A stretch of DNA of 64,000 nt from Parapedobacter defluvii (GTDB taxonomy: Bacteria; Bacteroidota; Bacteroidia; Sphingobacteriales; Sphingobacteriaceae): positions 100,545-164,544 of the forward strand of contig NZ_BMIK01000012.1 in assembly GCF_014642075.1 (NCBI RefSeq), read 5' to 3'. Each line of letters starts with the position of its first letter. The first letter of the stretch is position 1. The notes beneath the pieces were generated by a model. That model saw only the letters and a program-made list of their open reading frames with translations, made no database searches and had not been told where the DNA came from. Shown here one piece after another: positions 43,801 through 50,827 of the stretch. The position numbers were made by a program, and so were the translations under genes.

Positions 43801-45366
43801 CCAGCTATTAAATCGTTTGAAGAACGAGGCAAGCCAACCTTTGGGAGCGGGTTTTTCATGCGGTGATTTTAGCATAAGGGCACAGAGAGCGGGTGTCAGT
43901 GTCAGTGCATTGATTCCGGAGATCACGATGGATGCCGCCAAGGTGAGTGAGAATTGCCGATAAAAGATGCCAACGGGCCCCGAAAGAAATGCAACCGGGA
44001 TAAATACCGCGGACATAACTAGCGTGATGGCCATGACGGCACCACCGATTTCCTTCATCGCCGCTAAAGTAGCTTCCAAAGGGGGGAGGTGCTCCTCCTC
44101 CATCTTGACATGCACCGCCTCGACGACGACAATGGCATTGTCTACCACGATCCCGATTGCCAATACCAGCGCAAAGAGTGTGAGTAAGTTAATCGAAAAT
44201 CCAAGCAACTGCATGAAAAAGAGTGCCCCGATGAGACATACCGGTACGGCCAACGCAGGGATCAATGTGGACCGGAAGTCCTGCAGAAAAATAAATACGA
44301 CAAGGAAGACCAGCAGGAACGCTTCAACCAACGTACGGACCACCTCACTGATTGATGCGTCGAGAAAACGCGATACATCGTAGCTGACAGTATATTTCAT
44401 GCCGGGAGGGAAGGAGGTCTCCTGCAATTCAGCCATGCGTTGTTTAACGTTTTCAATAACTTCCTGCGCATTGGATCCGGGCAGTTGCTTCATCATGATG
44501 GAGGCGGATGGCCGTCCGTCGGTGCGGGATTCCATTTCGTAATCCAGTGAACCGAATTCTACGTCTGCGATGTCCCTGATACGCAGGATGGAACCATCGG
44601 CATTGGCGCGGATGGGTACATTACGGTATTGATCCGGCTCGGAGAACTTGCCGGGATATCGCAGTACGTATTGCTGCATGTTTACCCGTTGATCGGATCC
44701 GATACCCGTTTGGCCGGGAGCCGCTTCTACGTTTTGCGCCCGCAATGCCGCGATGACTTCCTCGCTGGAGATGTCATAGGCGGCCATCCGGTCGGGCTTG
44801 AGCCATACGCGCATGGCATAGTCGCGAGCACCCATGATCTGGGCGAATCCCACCCCTTCGATACGTTTCAGCTCCTTGAGGATGTTGATGTCGGTAAAGT
44901 TATAGATAAAGCGTTCATCCGCTGTGGGATCATCGCTGAATACATTGAGGTACATCAGCATGCTGTTGACCTCTTTTTCGGTTGTTACCCCTGCTTTAAT
45001 GACCTCTTCCGGCAATTCATCGAGCACGGTGGTTACGCGGTTCTGCACGTTGACCGCGGCCACATCCGGGTCCGTACCTACATTGAAAAATACCTGAATC
45101 AGTGTAGTACCATTATTAGTGGACACGGATGTCATGTAAGTCATTCCGGCCACGCCATTGATGGCACGTTCAAGCGGTATGGCCACAGCGTCCGTACATA
45201 CCTCGGCGTTCGCACCCGTATAGTTTGCCGTGACTACGACAGATGGCGGCACAATGTCTGGAAACTGGGTGACGGGCAGGGTAAATAACGAGAGTAAGCC
45301 GAGTAGCGTAATCAGTAACGATATGACCAGCGACAATACGGGTCTTTTGATGAATGTTTCGAGCAT
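40801..45366 (-). CDS. RND efflux permease fused to a TolC/NodT-type outer-membrane factor
   Basis: One uninterrupted frame of 1521 residues holds two proteins. Residues 1-1031 form a complete HAE-1 (AcrB-like) RND pump: 'FIKRPVLSLVISLLITLLGL' at the start, two large periplasmic loops, 'LALVLAIGIVVDNAIVVVEAV' (TM4 with the proton-relay aspartate) and a last helix 'VIVIPGLYVLFAS'. Residues 1032-1056 are 'NKKKKIKTGAASLL' plus 'VVGCLAFSSGC', an intact lipoprotein-type signal with lipobox candidates C1049 and C1056. Residues about 1085-1521 are an outer-membrane factor ('WRNFFNDPNLVRLIDTAL', 'PDMENALRQVEIARANLRL', 'SWEIDLWGKLKR', 'RPDVRQAHLELLASQADQAA', ending 'LYKALGGGWQ'). The adaptor gene lies 38 bp upstream. 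I read the junction codon by codon and saw no stop or separate start. Confidence 0.9.
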   Translation of the reverse strand: MLETFIKRPVLSLVISLLITLLGLLSLFTLPVTQFPDIVPPSVVVTANYTGANAEVCTDAVAIPLERAINGVAGMTYMTSVSTNNGTTLIQVFFNVGTDPDVAAVNVQNRVTTVLDELPEEVIKAGVTTEKEVNSMLMYLNVFSDDPTADERFIYNFTDINILKELKRIEGVGFAQIMGARDYAMRVWLKPDRMAAYDISSEEVIAALRAQNVEAAPGQTGIGSDQRVNMQQYVLRYPGKFSEPDQYRNVPIRANADGSILRIRDIADVEFGSLDYEMESRTDGRPSASIMMKQLPGSNAQEVIENVKQRMAELQETSFPPGMKYTVSYDVSRFLDASISEVVRTLVEAFLLVFLVVFIFLQDFRSTLIPALAVPVCLIGALFFMQLLGFSINLLTLFALVLAIGIVVDNAIVVVEAVHVKMEEEHLPPLEATLAAMKEIGGAVMAITLVMSAVFIPVAFLSGPVGIFYRQFSLTLAASIVISGINALTLTPALCALMLKSPHEKPAPKGWLASFFKRFNSWYNRVSSRYAGLVGKIAGRRVLTLGLLAAFFVATWGINSILPSGFIPTEDQGMIYVNVTTPPGATVDRTVAVLNQIDSISRCHEAVETVSTLAGYSIVTEVSGASYGMGMINLKAWEDREESVSDVIAWLQDSTAHLMDASIEYFPPPTVPGFGNSSGFELRLLDRTGTDNLERTADVLADFMNALEETPEVGDTFSTFDPRFPQYLIEVDYDMAAKKGVSVENAMLTLQTLMGSFYATNFIRFGQMYKVMVQAGPGYREKPEDVLKLYVKNDSGEMVPYSVFVTMNRVYGPEQVTRYNMFSSALISGDAASGYSSGQVIDAVERVAAEILPQGYGIEWSGMTREQILSGNQAIYIFALCLLFVYLILAAQYESFLLPLPVILSLPAGVFGAFLFLKLLGLENNIYAQVALVMLIGLLGKNAILIVEYAILRRKQGATQLQAAIEGSVARLRPILMTSFAFIAGLIPLAMASGAGALGNRSIGTTAVGGMIIGTLIGVIVIPGLYVLFASNKKKKIKTGAASLLVVGCLAFSSGCSSHKALPDHQHRELPAAYQGSADTTGTDTASIAHVSWRNFFNDPNLVRLIDTALSNNPDMENALRQVEIARANLRLRKAGMFPSVDALAEAGLRKYGFYTPDGIGNYDTNFSENLNEDEKLPDPLPDYFIGLRTSWEIDLWGKLKRQKQAAYQRFLASYEGRKLVQTSLIEEVVLAYYELLALDNELAILRKNIGLQEDALEIIRVQKEAGRADELGIQQFNAVVHQSKGKEQEVLQQISATENHLNFLLGRFDGQISRDTAGWMTNLFTEPLATGVTPQLVALRPDVRQAHLELLASQADQAASKAAFMPALVLSPYVGFQAFDISKLIMAPTSVAYGLLGGLTAPIVNQRGIRSAYEAAKAAYGMAFQDYEKTVLNAWKEVQTNLKAQDYLNQRSIHNIQEVEALRKAVYAANELFRAGRATYLDVITAQRNVLDAEINLIKTHREKAVTKLSLYKALGGGWQ

Positions 45367-45404
45367 ATGGATTGATTCTTGAGTACGTGAGTCTGAAGAT
45401 AGCG

Positions 45405-46559
45405 TTATTGCGTTCCGTTGACAGCCAGTTGATAATTGGCCAAAGCGGTCATCTTTGGCGAAATGGTCATGCCATCCTTGAGATTTTGCACTCCCTCAAA
45501 CACAATGGTATCACGGGCGCTCAACCCGTCCTCAACGAGGTAATAATGCCCTACACGCGGTCCGGCCCGAAAAGGAGTCATTGCAAGGGTATTGCCTCCC
45601 ACCACTTTATAAACATAGGTACGGTCCTGGATTTCAAAGACAGATTTTTGATGGACAACTAAGTTTTCACCGTGTTGCATCGGTACGCTTATTTTACCCG
45701 ATGCACCGTGTTTGATCAGTCCATCGGGATTTGGAAAGAGTGCACGTAGCGAAATGGTTCCGGTTGTTTTTTCAAATTCATTCTCTGCAAATTCAGCTAC
45801 GCCGGTGTGAGGGTAGGAGGTTCCGTTGGCGAGTGTCAATGTCACCGGTAAATTAACGTCGACCGTGCGTGTGCCGTTATCGGTCACAATACTCAGATAT
45901 TCCTGTTCTGAGATATCGAAATACGCATAGACTTGACGTAAATCCGAAATCGAAGTCAACAAGGTGCCCTCATCCAATAAGCTTCCCTCTTTCAGCGGAA
46001 TGCGGTCTATCTTGCCCGCAAACGGTGCCCGGACCAGTGTGTAAGCTAACTGTGTTTTGGCATGCTGTAACAATGATTTGGCTTCCTTAATCTTGGATTC
46101 GGCGGCGGCCAATTTGGCGGTAGCCACTTCCAGATCTGTTTCCGACACGATATTCTTGTCTACCAGCAGCTTCGTCCGGTTCACTTCCAGGGCCAACGTC
46201 TTCGCATCGGCAATGGCACTTTCAAGGACGGCCTCGCTCCGGGCAACTTCAGCGGCATATTCGGTGTCATTCAGCTTAAAGAGGGGTTGCCCCTGAGAGA
46301 CTTCGCTGCCCTCATCCACATAGATCTGATCAAGAAATCCAGCGAGTCTACTGCGTATTTCGACGTTCTTAAATGCGATGATATTGGCTATGTAATCTTG
46401 GTATATGGTCGTATCCAAGACGCTGACTTCGGCGACGGGTGTTGCCGGAGGCGGCTGCGGATCATTCGACTGACTGCCATCGGCCGCACATCCGCTCAAT
46501 AGTCCGACGAGTAAACTTGGGGTAATAAGTTTTTGAATCAATATGGTTTTACTATTCAT
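45405..46559 (-). CDS. RND efflux periplasmic adaptor (membrane fusion protein)
   Basis: The product is 384 residues and bridges the inner-membrane pump and the outer-membrane channel. Lipoprotein signal with lipobox 'LLSGC' (Cys near 24), then a barrel-sandwich lipoyl half ('IEIRSRLAGFLDQIYVDEGS'-like block near 65-85 with 'VSQGQPLFKLND'), a helical hairpin about 110-170 and the second lipoyl half ('YTLVRAPFAGKIDRIPLKEG'). A beta-barrel and membrane-proximal domain follow. It is the first gene of the pump operon. An unusual inverted repeat lies about 120 bp upstream of its start. Substrate specificity cannot be inferred. Confidence 0.92.
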   Translation of the reverse strand: MNSKTILIQKLITPSLLVGLLSGCAADGSQSNDPQPPPATPVAEVSVLDTTIYQDYIANIIAFKNVEIRSRLAGFLDQIYVDEGSEVSQGQPLFKLNDTEYAAEVARSEAVLESAIADAKTLALEVNRTKLLVDKNIVSETDLEVATAKLAAAESKIKEAKSLLQHAKTQLAYTLVRAPFAGKIDRIPLKEGSLLDEGTLLTSISDLRQVYAYFDISEQEYLSIVTDNGTRTVDVNLPVTLTLANGTSYPHTGVAEFAENEFEKTTGTISLRALFPNPDGLIKHGASGKISVPMQHGENLVVHQKSVFEIQDRTYVYKVVGGNTLAMTPFRAGPRVGHYYLVEDGLSARDTIVFEGVQNLKDGMTISPKMTALANYQLAVNGTQ

Positions 46560-46681
46560 GATATTTTTAATTTATTTCAACATAAAGCCGTGTTCGGGAG
46601 GGGGGTCCGAGCATATGCCGCGCAGACCCACCATGGTCTTGTCAAAGCCATCGATGGTTGGCAGCTATTTCTCCCACAATA

Positions 46682-46723
46682 CAATCAGGTTAACTCACGT
46701 TGATTGTGGTAACCTGCTGATTG
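46682..46723. promoter_or_regulatory. Long imperfect inverted repeat upstream of the efflux operon
   Basis: CAATCAGGTTA (46682-46692) pairs with TAACCTGctgATTG-type sequence at 46710-46723, giving 11 bp with a three-base bulge around a 17-nt loop. It starts 8 bp after the stop of the small gene at 46731-47105 and lies upstream of the adaptor start. It could be a regulator operator or a processed 3' hairpin; the following sequence is not T-rich, so it is not a standard terminator. Confidence 0.4.
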
Positions 46724-46730
46724 GGAATGC

Positions 46731-47105
46731 TTAAAAAGGTTTTAATCGAAATAGGAAGGTATAATAGCCGATGAGGCATGAAATCTTTGAGTTAAGCCCC
46801 GAACGAACCAACTGATTAAATGTATCAAAGGATGGTAGCGGACTTAGCTCAAGGTTATTTCGCTTTGGAGGTGATATGGAGATCCATTTAGCGGACGCGG
46901 GCCGGTAGTCGTCGTGTTGGAGATCTTCCTGTTGGTTTTCTTCTCCGGAGCAAGGGATGTCAAATACATCTTCAAGGATGACTTCTACGATAGGTGTACC
47001 GTCGATAATTTGGCAAGAATCATCGCCATGTACATGCCCATCCTGATGAAAGATCGTGTTGATGTAAGCAATTAAAAAAAGAAAATACAGCAATCTCGTC
47101 AACAT
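46731..47105 (-). CDS. Small exported protein of unknown function
   Basis: The product is 124 residues. It has an N-terminal signal-like helix (about 3-18), an acidic His/Cys-containing middle ('DGHVHGDDSCQIIDG', 'IVEVILEDVFDIPCSGEE') and a C-terminal aromatic end ('YYTFLFRLKPF'). The acidic, histidine-rich middle could bind metal, but that is a guess. It is on the same strand and directly upstream of the adaptor-pump genes, separated by 171 bp with an inverted repeat. No family recognised. The coding status is moderately supported: right-sized signal peptide and no better frame. Confidence 0.5.
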   Translation of the reverse strand: MLTRLLYFLFLIAYINTIFHQDGHVHGDDSCQIIDGTPIVEVILEDVFDIPCSGEENQQEDLQHDDYRPASAKWISISPPKRNNLELSPLPSFDTFNQLVRSGLNSKISCLIGYYTFLFRLKPF

Positions 47106-47229
47106 AATCGGCCGCGAAAATAGTCAATTTATAAGGATCGTTATAAATTATCTCTTTTTTGTTACTGTGTGCATTGGTTTTTTAACGATTTCATCATATT
47201 GGGATGGTCTTGCCACCGGGGAAGGGCTA

Positions 47230-47261
47230 TTTGAGACATATCACAAAAAGTTGTATTTTCG
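47230..47261 (+). promoter_or_regulatory. Promoter of leuS
   Basis: TTTG (47230-47233), a 20-nt spacer, then TATTTTCG (47254-47261). Transcription would start near 47268, so the ATG at 47288 is the start, not the GTG/ATG-type codons 84 bp upstream. Confidence 0.55.
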
Positions 47262-47287
47262 CCACTCTTATTAAATTTCCGAGATTC

Positions 47288-50077
47288 ATGGATTATCATC
47301 ATCGCACGATTGAGAAAAAGTGGCAGAAATTTTGGGCAGATAACCACACTTTCCGTGTAGACAATACATCAGCGAAACCAAAATATTATGTATTGGACAT
47401 GTTTCCCTACCCGTCGGGAGCGGGGTTGCATGTGGGGCATCCATTGGGATACATTGCTTCGGATATTTTCAGCCGTTATAAACGGTTAAAAGGATTCAAT
47501 GTGCTGCATCCGATGGGATATGACTCGTTTGGCCTCCCCGCTGAACAGTATGCCATCCAAACCGGACAGCATCCGGCCATTACTACGGAGACCAATATCA
47601 ATCGCTATCGGGAGCAACTGGATAACATCGGGTTCTCGTTTGATTGGAGCCGTGAGGTACGCACCAGCGACCCCACTTTTTATAAATGGACCCAATGGAT
47701 ATTCATGCAGCTTTTCAATGCGTGGTATGACAAATCACAGGATCGTGCGGTGCCCATAGATACCTTGGTGTTGCATTTTGAGGCACAGGGTTCTCAGGGC
47801 GTCCAGGCGGTTTGCGATGAGGATGTCCGTCATTTCACTGCCGGCGAATGGCAGGCGTTTACAGACCGTGAAAAACAACAGGAGCTGCTGAAGTACCGGT
47901 TGGCTTACCTGCGCGAGAGCACCGTCAATTGGTGTGCGGCGTTGGGTACCGTATTGGCGAACGATGAAGTGGTCAATGGTGTGTCTGAACGGGGTGGTTA
48001 TCCCGTTGAGCAAAAGAAAATGATGCAATGGAGCATGCGCATCACGGCCTATGCCGAGCGCCTGCTCAAGGGGCTGGAGACCATCGATTGGCCGGAACCC
48101 TTGGTCGAGATGCAACGCAATTGGATCGGAAAGAGTGTGGGAGCAAGCGTACGTTTTGGTGTTCCTATCTTGGGCAAGAACCCGTACATCGAAGTATTTA
48201 CGACACGGGTGGACACCATCTACGGGGTAAATGCATTGGTACTGGCGCCGGAGCATGAGTTGGTGGGTGCGTTGACCACCGATGGACAAAAGGCAGAAGT
48301 GGAAGCCTATATTGCGCAGACCAAAAAGAAATCCGAACTCGACCGTATGGCAGACGTTAGAACGGTTTCGGGCGCGTTTACGGGCAGCCATGCCGTCCAT
48401 CCGCTTACCGGAAAGGACGTGCCGATCTGGATTGCCGATTATGTACTGGCTGGATATGGCACGGGAGCAGTGATGGCAGTGCCTTCGGGTGATCAGCGGG
48501 ATTACCTGTTTTCAACCCATTTCGGATTGCCAATCATTCCCATTTCGGATGCCCAACAGCTGGATGGCCAGGCCGATCCTACCAAAGAAGGATGCTACAT
48601 CAACTCAGGTATCATCAACGGGATGACCTATCGGGAGGCTGTGGATACGCTGATTGCAGAGCTGGAAGCGATCGGGGCGGGTAAGGCAACCATCAACTAC
48701 CGGATGCGCGATGCGATCTTCGGTCGCCAACGTTATTGGGGCGAACCGGTGCCGGTATATTTCAAGGATGAGTTGCCGCAGTTGATCGATGCACGTGAAC
48801 TGCCGTTATTGCTTCCCGAGGTAGACAAATACCTGCCTACAGAAAGTGGGGAACCACCTTTGGGACGCGCTAAGAATTGGAAATACCAAGGCACCTTCGA
48901 ATACGAGTTAAGTACCATGCCTGGATGGGCCGGATCGAGCTGGTATTGGTACCGGTATATGGATGCGCAGAATGCCGAGGCATTTGCTTCGCAGGAGGCC
49001 ATCGGTTACTGGCGTGATGTAGACCTTTACATCGGCGGTTCGGAACACGCTACCGGGCACCTGTTATACAGCCGCTTTTGGAACAAGTTCCTCAAAGATA
49101 TGGGGTATGTGATTGAAGAAGAACCTTTCAAGAAGCTCATCAACCAGGGGATGATTCAAGGGCGGAGTAATTTCGTATACCGGGTGTTGGATGAGGAAGG
49201 CAAGGGGACCAATACCTTTGTATCTTATGGGCTGAAAGACCAATACCGAACAATTTCCCTGCATGTCGATGTGAACATCGTTACCAACGATGTGCTCGAT
49301 CTGGATAAGTTCCGGAAATTCCGGCCGGATTTTGCAGATGCGGAATTTATTCTCGAAAACGGCAAATACCTCTGTGGCCACGAGGTGGAGAAAATGTCGA
49401 AATCCAAGTACAATGTCGTAAATCCCGACGATATCATCGAACAATACGGGGCGGATACCCTGCGTATGTACGAGATGTTTCTCGGCCCGTTGGAGCAAAG
49501 TAAGCCCTGGAATACCAATGGCATTGAGGGAGTCTATAAATTCCTCCGGAAATTCTGGAAATTGTTTCACGATGGCGAGGGTAACTTTGTTGTCAGTGAC
49601 GAGGCGCCCAGTAGGACTGAACTGAAAGCACTGCATAAAATCATCAAGAAAGTTGAGGACGACATTGAACGATTTTCATTCAACACATCGGTGTCGTCGT
49701 TTATGATCTGCGTCAATGAGCTGACAGATCTCAAATGCAACAAGCGCGCTATTTTAGAGCAACTGTGTATCGTATTGCAGCCCTACGCGCCACACATTAC
49801 CGAAGAGTTATGGGAACTGCTTGGTCATGCACCCGGTACGTTGTCCAATGCAAGCTATCCGGCATTTAATCCGGATTACCTGGTGGAAAGTGAATTTGCG
49901 TATCCGGTGTCTGTGAATGGAAAAACACGAACGAACCTTACGCTGCCACTTGACCTGGCACAATCGGATGTTGAAAAGGCGGTGCTGGCAAACGAGGACG
50001 TGCAGCGTTACCTGGAGGGCAAGCCCGTGAAGAAAGTTATTTACGTGAAGGGGAGGATCGTGAACGTGGTTGTGTAA
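47288..50077 (+). CDS. leuS: Leucyl-tRNA synthetase
   Basis: Charges tRNA-Leu. The product is 929 residues from [10 protein letters not shown]. The class I signatures are '[16 protein letters not shown]' near 40 (HIGH equivalent HVGH) and 'KMSKSKYN' near 705. The CP1 editing domain lies between them ('[20 protein letters not shown]', '[21 protein letters not shown]' around 300-400). It ends with the anticodon and C-terminal domains ('[20 protein letters not shown]', '[10 protein letters not shown]'). There is an insertion of about 60 residues after '[19 protein letters not shown]' containing '[20 protein letters not shown]', a feature of Bacteroidota LeuS. Confidence 0.96.
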   Translation: MDYHHRTIEKKWQKFWADNHTFRVDNTSAKPKYYVLDMFPYPSGAGLHVGHPLGYIASDIFSRYKRLKGFNVLHPMGYDSFGLPAEQYAIQTGQHPAITTETNINRYREQLDNIGFSFDWSREVRTSDPTFYKWTQWIFMQLFNAWYDKSQDRAVPIDTLVLHFEAQGSQGVQAVCDEDVRHFTAGEWQAFTDREKQQELLKYRLAYLRESTVNWCAALGTVLANDEVVNGVSERGGYPVEQKKMMQWSMRITAYAERLLKGLETIDWPEPLVEMQRNWIGKSVGASVRFGVPILGKNPYIEVFTTRVDTIYGVNALVLAPEHELVGALTTDGQKAEVEAYIAQTKKKSELDRMADVRTVSGAFTGSHAVHPLTGKDVPIWIADYVLAGYGTGAVMAVPSGDQRDYLFSTHFGLPIIPISDAQQLDGQADPTKEGCYINSGIINGMTYREAVDTLIAELEAIGAGKATINYRMRDAIFGRQRYWGEPVPVYFKDELPQLIDARELPLLLPEVDKYLPTESGEPPLGRAKNWKYQGTFEYELSTMPGWAGSSWYWYRYMDAQNAEAFASQEAIGYWRDVDLYIGGSEHATGHLLYSRFWNKFLKDMGYVIEEEPFKKLINQGMIQGRSNFVYRVLDEEGKGTNTFVSYGLKDQYRTISLHVDVNIVTNDVLDLDKFRKFRPDFADAEFILENGKYLCGHEVEKMSKSKYNVVNPDDIIEQYGADTLRMYEMFLGPLEQSKPWNTNGIEGVYKFLRKFWKLFHDGEGNFVVSDEAPSRTELKALHKIIKKVEDDIERFSFNTSVSSFMICVNELTDLKCNKRAILEQLCIVLQPYAPHITEELWELLGHAPGTLSNASYPAFNPDYLVESEFAYPVSVNGKTRTNLTLPLDLAQSDVEKAVLANEDVQRYLEGKPVKKVIYVKGRIVNVVV

Positions 50078-50087
50078 ATCCATCTGC

Positions 50088-50118
50088 TTGACAACTTGAC
50101 AAAAAAAGACTATTTTTG
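50088..50118 (+). promoter_or_regulatory. Promoter and direct repeat of the toxin-antitoxin operon
   Basis: TTG (50088-50090), a 20-nt spacer, then TATTTTTG (50111-50118). The -33 region carries a direct repeat CTTGACAA-CTTGACAA (50087-50102), a plausible binding site for the autoregulating antitoxin. Confidence 0.5.
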
Positions 50119-50149
50119 AAAGAAGTTTTAACAAAAATAACGTGTCGCC

Positions 50150-50386
50150 ATGAAAACAATGACGGTTGGTGAGTTTAAAACGCATTTTTCTGAAGTGCTT
50201 GAACAAATAAAGTCGGGTGGTGAGATTGCCGTCACGTATGGTAAGTCGAAGGAAATCATTGGATATTTTGTGCCTAAATCTGCTAAAGCAAGTAAAAAGC
50301 GCAAGTTGGGTATACTGAAAGGAAAGGCATCAGCCTCTTTTAGCCCAGATTTTCAGATGACTACTGAAGAGTTTCTTGCCTTATGA
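50150..50386 (+). CDS. Type II antitoxin, Phd/YefM family
   Basis: The product is 78 residues. The N-terminal Phd/YefM DNA-binding fold is 'TVGEFKTHFSEVLEQIKSGG' followed by 'EIAVTYGKSKEIIGYFVP'. The C-terminal half (about 50-78, 'KASASFSPDFQMTTEEFLAL') would be the disordered segment that wraps the toxin. Its stop overlaps the toxin start (ATGA), the normal arrangement for such pairs. Confidence 0.88.
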   Translation: MKTMTVGEFKTHFSEVLEQIKSGGEIAVTYGKSKEIIGYFVPKSAKASKKRKLGILKGKASASFSPDFQMTTEEFLAL

Positions 50387-50781
50387 CTTATCTGCTGGAT
50401 TCCCATACATTTATTTGGTCTGTTATTGATCCTGTAAAGTTACCCACCAACGTTTCGGATATCCTGGAGGACCCTCATCAATCCATATTTATTAGTTCTA
50501 TCAGTTTTTGGGAGATAGCGCTTAAATATGCATTGGGAAAATTGCAACTAAACGGGGTGGAACCCATTGAGTTTCCGTCGTTGGCAAAGGAAGTGGGCTT
50601 CGATATTCTTCCCTTGGATTCCGCAGAAGCCTCAACCTATCATTTATTACAGGCCGATTGGCATCGGGATCCTTTTGATCGTATGTTAATCTGGCAAGCC
50701 ATCCAACAGAAGATGGTTTTTATCAGTGCGGATAAGAATGTGGCTAAGTATCAATCCGTGGGGTTAACGGTATTATGGTAA
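50383..50781 (+). CDS. PIN-domain toxin (VapC-like ribonuclease)
   Basis: The product is 132 residues. It carries the four acidic PIN positions: D6 in 'YLLDSHTFIW', a glutamate in 'SSISFWEIALKY' (about 43), an aspartate in 'DPFDRMLIWQA' (about 98) and one in 'VFISADKNVAKY' (about 117). Expected to cut RNA with Mg2+ when freed from the antitoxin encoded just upstream. The pair stands alone between leuS and a peptidase gene and may be horizontally acquired. Confidence 0.88.
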   Translation: MTYLLDSHTFIWSVIDPVKLPTNVSDILEDPHQSIFISSISFWEIALKYALGKLQLNGVEPIEFPSLAKEVGFDILPLDSAEASTYHLLQADWHRDPFDRMLIWQAIQQKMVFISADKNVAKYQSVGLTVLW

Positions 50782-50827
50782 TAGGTAAGATAAGGCTCCG
50801 ATGATAATGCGCAACCAATTTACACAT

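Noticed and set aside
44629..45288. A 219-codon open frame antisense to the RND pump start
   Set aside because: It mirrors a strongly conserved pump region; histidine- and glycine-rich composition is the mirror of the pump codons.
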